Assembly (NCBI GenBank): GCA_015066635.1
Contig: SVOA01000010.1
Span: 1-33,591 of the forward strand
DNA length: 33,591 nucleotides
Direction of reading: 5' to 3'
Source of the DNA: Oscillospiraceae bacterium
Lineage (GTDB): Bacteria; Bacillota; Clostridia; Oscillospirales; Acutalibacteraceae
The stretch's first letter is position 1; every line of letters starts with the position of its first letter. Shown here in pieces: positions 25,140 through 33,171 of this stretch. The position numbers were made by a program, and so were the translations under genes. The notes beneath the pieces are model-generated. The model searched no databases and was not told the origin of the DNA. It was given only the letters and a program-made list of their open reading frames with translations.

Positions 25140-26990
25140 ATGGAGTATATTGATAAAATTAAATCTCCCGAAGATGTTAAAAAGCTTGACAAAAAAGACT
25201 TGCCGAAGCTTGCAGAGGAATGCAGGCAGGTCCTTATTGACACCGTTTCAAAAAACGGCGGTCATCTTGCTTCCAATCTCGGAGTTGTGGAGCTTACTAT
25301 TGCTCTGCACAGAGTTTTTAATTCTCCGAACGACAAAATTATATGGGACGTCGGTCATCAGTGCTATACTCACAAGCTGCTTACGGGCAGATATGATGAG
25401 TTCGGTACTCTGCGCCGTGAAAAGGGTCTTTCCGGCTTCTCCAAGCCGAGCGAGAGCGAGCATGATATTTTCTACTCGGGACACTCAAGCGTTTCCATTT
25501 CCGAGGCGCTCGGAATTGCCATTTCCAACAGTCTGTCAAACGATAAGAACACAACCGTTGCCGTTATAGGCGACGGAGCTCTGACGGGCGGACTTGCTTA
25601 TGAAGCGCTCAACAATGCCGGGCGTGTCGGCAAAAGACTTATAGTTATTCTCAACGATAACGAAATGTCCATTTCCAAAAATGTCGGCTCGGTTGCAAGA
25701 TATCTTGCGGTTGTACGTTCCACACCCCGTTATTACCGTTTAAAGGCGAATACCGAGAATTTACTCAATCATATTCCCTTAATCGGTAAAAGGTTATCCT
25801 CTCTGATTTTTAAAATTAAGACAAGATTTAAAAACTTTATGTATAAAAGTACCTTCTTTGAGGACCTCGGTTTCCGTTATATGGGTCCCATTGACGGGCA
25901 TAATATTGACCAGCTTTGCGAGGCGCTTGAAACGGCTAAAATGGTTAAAAGCGTACCCGTGCTTCTACACATAAACACCACCAAGGGCAAGGGTTATGAC
26001 TTTGCCGAGAATAATCCGAGTGAGTTTCACGGCGTTTCGGAATTCAACATAAATACGGGAGAGCCCAATTACTCGGGCACAAACTTCTCTGAGGAATTCG
26101 GTAACCTTCTCTGCGATATGGCGTCCAAGGATAAGCGAATCTGTGCCGTTACAGCCGCTATGGCTCTCGGCACGGGACTTAAAAAATTCAGCGAGGAATA
26201 TCCCGACAGATTTTTTGACGTGGGTATTGCCGAGGAGCACGCCGTAACGTTTTCTTCGGGACTTGCAAGGGGAGGAAGCGTACCCGTATTTGCCGTTTAT
26301 TCAACATTCCTTCAGCGTTGCTTTGACCAGCTCGTTCACGACGGCACAATGCAAAAGCTTCATATGATTATTGCCGTTGACAGGGCAGGATTTGTCGGCG
26401 AGGACGGAATCTCTCATCAGGGCATACTTGACGCGTCCTTCCTTAACAGTATCCCCGAGATAACTGTTTATTCACCGAGTTCGTACAGCGAACTCCGACA
26501 TTGTTTTGTCCTCGGTATATATCATTCGGATAATGTAGTTGCCGTAAGATATCCGAGAGGCGAGGAGAAAAATGAACCCGAGGAGTATGCGATACGGAAC
26601 GACAACTATTCCGTTTACGGAAATCCTCAGGCAAAGAACGTTATTATTACATACGGCAGAATATTCTCTCACGCCGTTTCTGCGTGCGACAGACTCAATG
26701 AACAGGGTAAAGACTTCTGCGTTCTGAAGCTTACACGGATTAAGCCCATTGACAACGATGCTGTTGAATTTGTTACGCACTGCAACAATGCCGCGTTCTT
26801 TGAGGAGGGCATCAAAAACGGAGGTATTGCAGAAACCTTCGTCAGTATGCTTATGGAAAACGGCTATAAGGGTACATACAGAATAAATGCCGTAGAAAAC
26901 GAATTTGTCGAACACGCACCCGTTTCGAGACTGTACGGTAAATATAAACTTGACGCTGACGGAATTTACGGCGTCTGCCTGGAGATATGA
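25140..26990 (+). CDS. dxs: 1-deoxy-D-xylulose-5-phosphate synthase
   Basis: 616 residues. A thiamine-diphosphate enzyme that condenses pyruvate and glyceraldehyde 3-phosphate, the first step of the MEP isoprenoid pathway. Visible: DVGHQCYTHKLLTGR (~68-82), the ThDP motif GDGALTGG (~144) ending in LNDNEMSIS, the catalytic Glu in AEEHAVTFSSG (~365), and DRAGFVGEDGISHQG, close to the family's DRAGLVGEDGPTHHG. The length is normal. GAGGTG precedes the ATG. It is adjacent to ispA, in the same operon. Confidence 0.96.
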   Translation: MEYIDKIKSPEDVKKLDKKDLPKLAEECRQVLIDTVSKNGGHLASNLGVVELTIALHRVFNSPNDKIIWDVGHQCYTHKLLTGRYDEFGTLRREKGLSGFSKPSESEHDIFYSGHSSVSISEALGIAISNSLSNDKNTTVAVIGDGALTGGLAYEALNNAGRVGKRLIVILNDNEMSISKNVGSVARYLAVVRSTPRYYRLKANTENLLNHIPLIGKRLSSLIFKIKTRFKNFMYKSTFFEDLGFRYMGPIDGHNIDQLCEALETAKMVKSVPVLLHINTTKGKGYDFAENNPSEFHGVSEFNINTGEPNYSGTNFSEEFGNLLCDMASKDKRICAVTAAMALGTGLKKFSEEYPDRFFDVGIAEEHAVTFSSGLARGGSVPVFAVYSTFLQRCFDQLVHDGTMQKLHMIIAVDRAGFVGEDGISHQGILDASFLNSIPEITVYSPSSYSELRHCFVLGIYHSDNVVAVRYPRGEEKNEPEEYAIRNDNYSVYGNPQAKNVIITYGRIFSHAVSACDRLNEQGKDFCVLKLTRIKPIDNDAVEFVTHCNNAAFFEEGIKNGGIAETFVSMLMENGYKGTYRINAVENEFVEHAPVSRLYGKYKLDADGIYGVCLEI

Positions 26991-26992
26991 GT

Positions 26993-27814
26993 ATGCCGAA
27001 TAATAACACAAGACTTGATACGGCTCTTTTTGAGCAGGGCTACGCTCAGTCGCGGGCAAAAGCAGCGGCTTTGATAATGGCGGGTCAGGTTTATGTAAAT
27101 TCTCAGAAAATCACAAAGGCGGGCTATTCCTTGAAACCCGACGATAAAATAGAGGTCAGGGGAGATAAACTCCCCTTTGTCAGCCGCGGCGGACTTAAAC
27201 TGCAAAAGGCGATGAAAGAGTTTGATATATCGCTTGACGGTAAGGTCTGTATGGATATAGGCGCCTCAACGGGCGGCTTTACCGACTGTATGCTTCAGAG
27301 CGGGGCAAAAAAGGTTTATGCCGTTGACGTCGGTTACGGTCAGTTGGCGTGGAAACTTCGGAGCGACGGCAGGGTTGTAAATATGGAGAGAACAAATTTC
27401 CGTTACCTTACCGAAAACGATATAGCCGAAAAGCTTGATTTCGCAAGCGTGGACGTTTCGTTTATTTCGCTTAAAATTATTCTTCCCGTGCTTTATAATC
27501 TTCTTGATGACGGCGCTTATGCCGTATGCCTTATAAAGCCGCAGTTTGAAGCAGGGCGCGACAAGGTCGGCAAAAAGGGAGTTGTCAGGGAGATTTCGAC
27601 TCATAAAGAGGTAGTAAAAACCATTACCGAATTTGCATTTGAAAACGGTTATTCGGTACTCGGACTCAGTTTTTCTCCGATAAAGGGACCCGAGGGCAAT
27701 ATCGAGTACCTTATGTATATCCGGAAGTCCGGCGCTGAAAAAGAATTCTTAATTGACGCTGCGAACTCGGTTGTGGAGCAGTCGCACAGTTTACTTGATA
27801 AGGCAGGTAATTAA
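26993..27814 (+). CDS. tlyA: TlyA-family rRNA 2'-O-methyltransferase
   Basis: 273 residues. An S4 RNA-binding domain (1-62, RLDTALFEQGYAQSRAKA) is followed by an FtsJ-like Rossmann domain with the SAM motif DIGASTGGFTD (88-98) and VDVGYGQLAWKLR, then LIKPQFEAGRDKVGKKGVVR. TlyA proteins methylate ribose in 16S and 23S rRNA; some were described as hemolysins. GGAG (26981-26984) is eight bases from ATG 26993 but only two from ATG 26987, so I prefer 26993. It overlaps or abuts dxs. Confidence 0.93.
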   Translation: MPNNNTRLDTALFEQGYAQSRAKAAALIMAGQVYVNSQKITKAGYSLKPDDKIEVRGDKLPFVSRGGLKLQKAMKEFDISLDGKVCMDIGASTGGFTDCMLQSGAKKVYAVDVGYGQLAWKLRSDGRVVNMERTNFRYLTENDIAEKLDFASVDVSFISLKIILPVLYNLLDDGAYAVCLIKPQFEAGRDKVGKKGVVREISTHKEVVKTITEFAFENGYSVLGLSFSPIKGPEGNIEYLMYIRKSGAEKEFLIDAANSVVEQSHSLLDKAGN

Positions 27815-27815
27815 A

Positions 27816-28676
27816 ATGAAAATTGCGCTTTTACCTAATCTGACAAGACAGAATGCCGCCGAGGTAACAAAGAATATCTGTTTGTTTCTCGAAAACAGCA
27901 ATGTTGAAATTATGTTTGAGAAAAAAATGAAAGGCGTTTTTTCGGACAGATACGCTTACCTTGACGATGCTCAGTTGTTTTCGTCCTGCGATATTGTTGT
28001 TGCGGTAGGAGGGGACGGCTCGATAATTCACGCGGCAAAAAAAGCATATAAGTATTCCAAAGCAATACTCGGCATCAACGCGGGAGGACTTGCCTTTATG
28101 GCAGGACTTGAAAAGCATGAAACGGAACTGCTGTCAAGACTTGTTCAGGGCGATTACTCCACCGACAGACGTATGCTTCTCGAAATGCAGATATTTGACG
28201 CGGACGGCAGTATGTTTGCCGAGGAAAGCTGCTGTGTCAACGATATAGTGATAGCGAGAGGAAAGATGATTAAACTTGTCCGTCTCAATGTTTCCTGCGA
28301 CGGCAACAGAATAAACGAGTACTATGCCGACGGTATAATCGTTTCAACTCCGACAGGCACAACGGCATATTCGCTGTCAGCGGGCGGACCCGTAGTTGAC
28401 CCGAGAATCGAGAGTATAGTTCTGACGCCCATCTGTACGCACTCGCTGTTTTCCCGTTCAATTATTTTTGACTCGGAATCGGAAATCTGCGTTTCGGTTC
28501 CCGAGGACGAAAAAGATGAAATCTGCGTTTCGGTTGACGGCGAAGATTCGATAGTAATAAAACCCTCAAGCAGGGTTGTGATAAAAAAATCGGCTGACTA
28601 TGCCGACTTCATAAGAATAAAGAACGATTCGTTTATTGACGTACTTAACAGTAAACTTGCTCAAAGGAGAGTCTGA
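27816..28676 (+). CDS. nadK: NAD kinase
   Basis: 286 residues. ATP-dependent phosphorylation of NAD to NADP. The GGDGS motif (65-69, catalytic Asp67) and the NAD-binding TPTGTTAYSLSAGGP are intact. The usual NE pair in the middle motif appears as Asn-Asp (VNDIVIARG). ATG 27816 lies one base after the tlyA stop; the open frame reaches back into tlyA but has no ribosome binding site there. Confidence 0.95.
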   Translation: MKIALLPNLTRQNAAEVTKNICLFLENSNVEIMFEKKMKGVFSDRYAYLDDAQLFSSCDIVVAVGGDGSIIHAAKKAYKYSKAILGINAGGLAFMAGLEKHETELLSRLVQGDYSTDRRMLLEMQIFDADGSMFAEESCCVNDIVIARGKMIKLVRLNVSCDGNRINEYYADGIIVSTPTGTTAYSLSAGGPVVDPRIESIVLTPICTHSLFSRSIIFDSESEICVSVPEDEKDEICVSVDGEDSIVIKPSSRVVIKKSADYADFIRIKNDSFIDVLNSKLAQRRV

Positions 28677-28677
28677 T

Positions 28678-29127
28678 ATGAAAAAGAAAAGACATGAACT
28701 GATTTTATCTCTTATTAAGGAGAATGATATTGCAACTCAGGAGGAATTGCTCGAGAAACTGCTTAAAAATGGCTTTTCCGTTACTCAGGCAACTGTTTCG
28801 AGGGATATTAACGAGCTTCATCTTATAAAGGTTCAGGGCAAATTCGGTCAGAAGTATGCCATAAATGAGGACAATTCCCATAATCTTAATAAATTCCATA
28901 CAATTTTTGCTCAGTCGGTTATAGGCATTGATGTCGGCGGTAATATCTGCTGCGTAAAGTGCTTTGCAGGTACTGCAAACGCCGCGGCGGCAACTATCGA
29001 CGCTCTGAAATTTTCCGAGGTAGTGGGAACTCTTGCGGGCGACGACACCCTGTTTGTACTGCTTAAAACAGAGCAGAGTGCAAATGAATTCAAAGAAAAA
29101 CTTTTAACTTTCTTACACGAGGGATAA
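28678..29127 (+). CDS. argR: Arginine repressor ArgR
   Basis: 149 residues, the usual ArgR/AhrC length. N-terminal winged helix (ATQEELLEKL and QATVSRDINEL, the recognition helix) and C-terminal arginine-binding hexamerisation domain with GTLAGDDT (117-124). It represses arginine synthesis genes at ARG boxes when arginine is abundant. AAGGAGA at 28664-28670 sets ATG 28678. Its place between nadK and recN is typical of Firmicutes. Confidence 0.96.
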   Translation: MKKKRHELILSLIKENDIATQEELLEKLLKNGFSVTQATVSRDINELHLIKVQGKFGQKYAINEDNSHNLNKFHTIFAQSVIGIDVGGNICCVKCFAGTANAAAATIDALKFSEVVGTLAGDDTLFVLLKTEQSANEFKEKLLTFLHEG

Positions 29128-29130
29128 GAT

Positions 29131-30807
29131 ATGCTTTCTAACCTGCGTATTGAGAATATTGCCATAATCAAAGAAGCCGTCATTGATTTCAGGGACGGCT
29201 TTAATGTCATGACCGGCGAAACGGGCGCAGGTAAATCTATTATCATAGATTCTCTTAATGCCGTGCTCGGCGAAAGAACATCAAGAGAGCTTATCAGAAC
29301 GGGCTGTGAATACGCGGAGGTAAGCGCGCTGTTTTTCGATAAGGGTAAAACTGTCAGCGAAATTCTTTCGGAATTTGACATAACTCCCGAATCGGAGGGA
29401 GAAATTATTATCAGCCGTAAAATGTCTGCCGACGGCAAGAATATCTGTAAAATCAACGGTGTTGCCGTTACAGTTTCAATGCTTAAAAAAATCGGCAAAG
29501 CGCTTGTAAATATTCACGGTCAGTCCGACAGTCAGGCGCTTTTGAATCCCGAATTTCATCTCGGCTATATTGACAGTATCGCTGACGACGGAAAAGAGCT
29601 TGAAGATTATTCGGCTTCTTTTTCTGAATACACAGACGTTAAAAACAGACTCGCAAAGCTTAATTTTGACGAGGAGCAAAAAAACAGACGCCTTGATATG
29701 CTCAACTTTCAGATAAATGAAATCGAGAGCGCAGGCATACGCGAGGGCGAATATGACGAGTTAAAAGAGAAGCAAAGCTTTTACAGAAATTCGGAAAAAC
29801 TCTCGACCGCTCTTTTGAACGCCTATGAGGCGCTTAACGGCAATTCGGAGAACGAGGGCGCGGTTTCGCTCAGCTTTGCTTCGGTAAATTCCCTTAAAAA
29901 CTGTTCGGGCTTTTCCGAGAGCACAGATAAAACAGCGGAGCTTATAGAGAATTCAGCGTATTCTCTTTCCGAGGCTTCCGACGAGATAAAAGATTTGCTT
30001 GAAAAGCTCGACTTTGACGAGTCTGACGTAAACGCTGTCGAGGAAAGACTTGACGTTATTTATAATCTGTCGAGGAAGTACGGCAAAACCGAGAGCGATA
30101 TACTGAAGTTTTATGATGAGGCGGTTAAGGAGAGAGACAGTATAGAAAATGCCGACACACTCAAAGCTGAGCTTGAAAATAAACTGTCGGTACTTTTCAA
30201 GGAATGTTCCGATAAGGCGGAGAAACTGTCTGCGGTGCGCAAAGAAGCAGGGGACAGCTTCTGCAAAAATGTCTGCAAAGAACTTGAGTTTCTCAATATG
30301 CCGTCGGTTAAATTCTTTGTTGACTTTAAAAAATGCGAATTAAATGAAACGGGTGCAGACAGCGTTGAGTTTTTCCTGTCCGCAAATCTCGGCGAGGAGC
30401 CGAAGCCGTTACATAAAATTGCGTCGGGCGGCGAACTTGCAAGAATTATGCTCGCCATTAAAAATGTACTTGCCGAAAAGGATGAAATTGCTACCCTTGT
30501 ATTTGATGAAATTGATACGGGCGTAAGCGGCAGCGCGGCGCAGAAAATTGCGGTCAAATTAAAGAGCGTATCGCAAAACCATCAGGTTATCTGTGTAACG
30601 CACCTTGCTTCAATAGCGGCTTATGCGGACGAGCATATGTATATAGAAAAGCAGGAGAAGGACGGCAAGACCTTTACTTCGCTTACATCTCTTGACTATG
30701 ACGGCAGAGTAAACGAGCTTGCGCGAATTATGGGCGGCGCAACCGTATCCGAAGCCATGCTTGCCGGCGCAAGACAGCTTTTAAATGAAGCGGGAATTGA
30801 CGGTTGA
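29131..30807 (+). CDS. recN: DNA repair protein RecN
   Basis: 558 residues, an SMC-like ATPase acting in double-strand-break repair. Walker A GETGAGKS at 29-36, long coiled-coil arms in the middle, the signature region KIASGGELARIMLAI, Walker B LVFDEIDTG (~455-463) and the closing VTHLASIAAYAD. Full length. Last gene of the nusB operon; its stop codon lies inside the -35 box of the tyrS promoter. Confidence 0.96.
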   Translation: MLSNLRIENIAIIKEAVIDFRDGFNVMTGETGAGKSIIIDSLNAVLGERTSRELIRTGCEYAEVSALFFDKGKTVSEILSEFDITPESEGEIIISRKMSADGKNICKINGVAVTVSMLKKIGKALVNIHGQSDSQALLNPEFHLGYIDSIADDGKELEDYSASFSEYTDVKNRLAKLNFDEEQKNRRLDMLNFQINEIESAGIREGEYDELKEKQSFYRNSEKLSTALLNAYEALNGNSENEGAVSLSFASVNSLKNCSGFSESTDKTAELIENSAYSLSEASDEIKDLLEKLDFDESDVNAVEERLDVIYNLSRKYGKTESDILKFYDEAVKERDSIENADTLKAELENKLSVLFKECSDKAEKLSAVRKEAGDSFCKNVCKELEFLNMPSVKFFVDFKKCELNETGADSVEFFLSANLGEEPKPLHKIASGGELARIMLAIKNVLAEKDEIATLVFDEIDTGVSGSAAQKIAVKLKSVSQNHQVICVTHLASIAAYADEHMYIEKQEKDGKTFTSLTSLDYDGRVNELARIMGGATVSEAMLAGARQLLNEAGIDG

Positions 30808-30831
30808 CAAAACTTATAAATAATGTATAAT
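30804..30831 (+). promoter_or_regulatory. Sigma-A-type promoter of the tyrS T-box transcript
   Basis: TTGACA (30804-30809), 16-base spacer, TATAAT (30826-30831). Both boxes are consensus; the -35 overlaps the recN stop codon. Confidence 0.85.
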
Positions 30832-30837
30832 ATCACA

Positions 30838-31090
30838 TAAGATAAAGACCGTGAAGCGAAGAAGTAGCATTTCTTTCAAGGCGCAGAGAGTTTCCGTTGG
30901 GTGTAAGGAAATACTGAAAGCTTGCGAAATACATCGCCGAGTCGTTACCCTGAAACGGCAGTAGGGGTAAACGGGAGTACCCGTTACAGTACGGAGTTTT
31001 ATACTCGCTGAGGCTGTGTCCGTGAGGGCGCGGCAAATATGAGGTGGTAACACGGTAATTCGTCCTCTGTCAGATGACAGAGGATTTTTG
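30838..31090 (+). promoter_or_regulatory. Tyrosine T-box riboswitch
   Basis: About 250 bases of structured leader between the promoter and tyrS. Stem I is seen with GCGA near 30855 pairing with TCGC near 30934; the specifier codon TAC (30930-30932), followed by A, marks tyrosine. The T-box sequence GGTGGTAACACGG (31042-31054) contains TGGT, which pairs with a tRNA ending ACCA, the right discriminator for tRNA-Tyr. It competes with the terminator at 31064. Uncharged tRNA-Tyr is expected to favour the antiterminator and turn tyrS on. Confidence 0.92.
31064..31089 (+). terminator. T-box regulated terminator
   Basis: CCTCTGTC, loop AGAT, GACAGAGG, then ATTTTT. Its 5' arm lies within the CGTCCTC part of the T-box antiterminator, so the two structures exclude each other. 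Confidence 0.88.
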
Positions 31091-31119
31091 TTTTATAAAT
31101 AATCCGGAGGTAAAAATAT

Positions 31120-32343
31120 ATGGGAATTTATGAAGAATTACAGCAAAGAGGTCTGATTGCTCAGGTTACAAACGAGGAAGAAATCAGAGAAATGGTAAAT
31201 GCGGGCAAAGCAAAGTTCTATATCGGCTTTGACTGTACCGCAGACAGCCTGACGGCAGGTCATTTTATGGCGTTGACTCTTATGAAAAGACTTCAGCAGG
31301 CGGGAAATCAGCCGATAGCCCTTATCGGCGGCGGTACAACTATGATAGGCGACCCCTCGGGCAGAACAGATATGAGAAAAATGCTTACCCGTGAGGATAT
31401 TGACCACAATGCGGAGTGCTTCCGCAAGCAGATGGAGAAATTTATCGAGTTCGGCGAGGGCAAGGCAATAATGGTTAATAACGCCGACTGGCTTCTTGAC
31501 CTTAATTATGTCGAGGTTTTAAGAGAGGTCGGAACCTGCTTCTCGGTCAACAATATGCTTCGTGCAGAGTGTTATAAGCAGAGAATGGAAAAGGGACTTT
31601 CCTTCTTTGAATTTAACTATATGATAATGCAGAGCTATGATTTCTACTATCTGTTTAAGAATTACGGCTGTAATATGCAGTTCGGCGGAGACGACCAGTG
31701 GAGCAATATGCTCGGCGGTACAGAGCTTATCCGTAAAAAGCTCGGCAAGGACGCACACGCCATGACCATAACTCTGCTGACCGATTCCAACGGCAAAAAG
31801 ATGGGCAAGACCGCGGGCAACGCAGTTTGGCTTGACCCGAATAAGACAAGTCCGTTTGAATTCTATCAGTATTGGAGAAATGTCGATGACGCAGATGTCC
31901 TCAAATGCATCAGAATGCTGACTTTCCTTCCTCTTGAGGAAATCAATAAGATGGACTCATGGCAGGGCAGTGAGCTTAATAAGGCAAAGGAAATTCTCGC
32001 ATTTGAACTTACAAAGCTTGTTCACGGAGAGGACGAAGCGTTAAAAGCGCAGGAGGGCGCCAAAGCGCTGTTCTCGGGCGCAGGCAATACCGACAATATG
32101 CCGACCTTCGCTCTCAGCGCAGACGATTTTACAGACGGTAAAATTCAGATAAATGAGATTATGCTCAAAGCAGGTATGATAGCCTCAAAGGGCGAGGGCA
32201 GACGCCTTATCGAGCAGGGCGGCGTAAGCGTTGACGACGTTAAGGTTGCTACCCCGTTTGATACTGCCTCTCTGTCCGACTTTGACAAGGGCTATATTAT
32301 CATTAAAAAGGGCAAAAAGGTCTTTTACAAAATTACACTTTGA
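31120..32343 (+). CDS. tyrS: Tyrosyl-tRNA synthetase
   Basis: 407 residues, class I synthetase. The HIGH-like motif is AGHFMAL (~47), the KMSKS-like motif KMGKT (~227), with FGGDDQWSNM between, and a C-terminal S4 domain (~340-407). It charges tRNA-Tyr. GGAGG lies ten bases before the ATG, and expression is set by the upstream T-box with the matching TAC specifier. Confidence 0.97.
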   Translation: MGIYEELQQRGLIAQVTNEEEIREMVNAGKAKFYIGFDCTADSLTAGHFMALTLMKRLQQAGNQPIALIGGGTTMIGDPSGRTDMRKMLTREDIDHNAECFRKQMEKFIEFGEGKAIMVNNADWLLDLNYVEVLREVGTCFSVNNMLRAECYKQRMEKGLSFFEFNYMIMQSYDFYYLFKNYGCNMQFGGDDQWSNMLGGTELIRKKLGKDAHAMTITLLTDSNGKKMGKTAGNAVWLDPNKTSPFEFYQYWRNVDDADVLKCIRMLTFLPLEEINKMDSWQGSELNKAKEILAFELTKLVHGEDEALKAQEGAKALFSGAGNTDNMPTFALSADDFTDGKIQINEIMLKAGMIASKGEGRRLIEQGGVSVDDVKVATPFDTASLSDFDKGYIIIKKGKKVFYKITL

Positions 32344-32351
32344 TTAAAATG

Positions 32352-32381
32352 CGCCGTGCAGGTTTACTGCACGGCGTTTTT
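32352..32381 (+). terminator. Terminator of tyrS
   Basis: CGCCGTGCA, seven-base loop, TGCACGGCG, T run. A 9-bp GC-rich stem. Confidence 0.9.
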
Positions 32382-32391
32382 GTGTTATGAT
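32363..32391 (+). promoter_or_regulatory. Possible promoter of the small membrane protein gene
   Basis: TTTACT (32363-32368), 17-base spacer, TATGAT (32386-32391), overlapping the tyrS terminator. Weak match, but the only candidate before 32416. Confidence 0.3.
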
Positions 32392-32415
32392 AAATAAAAA
32401 AGGGAGGCAGAGTAT

Positions 32416-32700
32416 ATGAAAGACAGTAAAATATTTGACTTTCTGTACGGCTTGTTCTTTATGCTTTTCTGGAGAATAAGCAGCTGGATATGTTCTTTGC
32501 CGATGTGGATAACGCTTCTGCTTCATTTCCTTATAGGACTGCCTCTGTATTGGTTCTGGGCGACTCTCGGCGCATGGCTTCTTGTCGGCATTATACGGTA
32601 TATGCTGATAATCTTTGCCCGCTGGGGGTCAAATGACAAAGATGAATACAAAACCAACAAAAACCCGTATTCCAGATCAAATGACGATATGTATAAATAA
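32416..32700 (+). CDS. Small two-helix membrane protein, function unknown
   Basis: 94 residues. Two hydrophobic, tryptophan-rich segments (~residues 8-27 and ~31-68, the latter long enough for two passes) are followed by a charged, polar tail (~70-94, rich in Asn, Asp and Lys). No family recognised. GGGAGG at 32402-32407 gives a good ribosome binding site, and a terminator follows directly, so it looks like a real single-gene unit between tyrS and the disrupted right end. Confidence 0.7.
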   Translation: MKDSKIFDFLYGLFFMLFWRISSWICSLPMWITLLLHFLIGLPLYWFWATLGAWLLVGIIRYMLIIFARWGSNDKDEYKTNKNPYSRSNDDMYK

Positions 32701-32703
32701 AAG

Positions 32704-32728
32704 AAGCACTCAGTCGAGTGCTTTTTTT
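32704..32728. terminator. Bidirectional terminator
   Basis: AAGCACTC, loop AGTC, GAGTGCTT, with T runs on both strands. It serves the small membrane gene on the plus strand and the thioredoxin-like remnant on the minus strand. Confidence 0.85.
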
Positions 32729-32868
32729 ATTTGTCTATTTCCGCAATATAATCCCGTAGCATTTTCTCGCTCATGGAACCGATGCGGCTGTCAACAATAT
32801 TACCGTCCTTATCAATAAACAACGTTAAAGGAATTGAGCTTACACCGTATCTTGCTTCACTTGGAAAG
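32727..32868 (-). pseudogene. TlpA/ResA-type thioredoxin-like protein, C-terminal fragment
   Basis: The minus strand reads FPSEARYGVSSIPLTLFID, then KDGNIVDSRIGSMSEK and ends DYIAEIDK with TAA. This is the cis-Pro region and C-terminus of a TlpA-like thioredoxin-fold protein (cis-Pro in SIPLT). The active-site CxxC half and signal sequence are absent, because at about 32868 the sequence changes to AT-rich DNA of another origin. The intact terminator downstream suggests the gene was recently whole. Confidence 0.75.
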
Positions 32869-33081
32869 ATGATAAATAAATATCAAACAAAAGAAAGAAG
32901 CTATCCATTATTAATTGGTGTTGGATAATATGATAATGAAATGGCTAAAAAAGCATCTATGATTTGGCATGAATCTGAACCACAAAGTGAATATGTAGAA
33001 TTTGAAGGTGCTGGTCATATTGTCAATATGGATACACCAGAACAATTTAATAAAGTATTAAAAAAGGTTATTAGATTATAG
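32851..33081 (+). pseudogene. Alpha/beta hydrolase C-terminal fragment, AT-rich, with in-frame stop
   Basis: The frame reads LGKMINKYQTKERSYPLLIG, VG, a TAA stop at 32926, then YDNEMAKKASMIWHE, and FEGAGHIVNMDTPEQFNKVL to a TAG at 33079. GAGHIVNMDTPEQF is the typical catalytic-His end of an alpha/beta hydrolase. The N-terminal two thirds, including the nucleophile Ser, are missing. Codons are strongly A/T-ending (TTA, AGA, AAT, ATT), unlike the rest of the window. It is not a copy of the hydrolase at 11408. Either decayed foreign DNA or an assembly chimera. Confidence 0.7.
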
Positions 33082-33171
33082 TTCGGAATATTAAGATAGC
33101 ATAATATATTTTATGGCTATATATAATTGAATTTGTTATAAATGAATTATTTGTTTGTTTACAATACCATT

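Noticed and set aside
26472-27059. 195-codon minus-strand open frame
   Set aside because: Antisense to the dxs C-terminus and tlyA start; no recognisable motif.
28911-29498. 195-codon minus-strand open frame
   Set aside because: It lies opposite argR and the start of recN, has low-complexity Ser/Leu content and no ribosome binding site.
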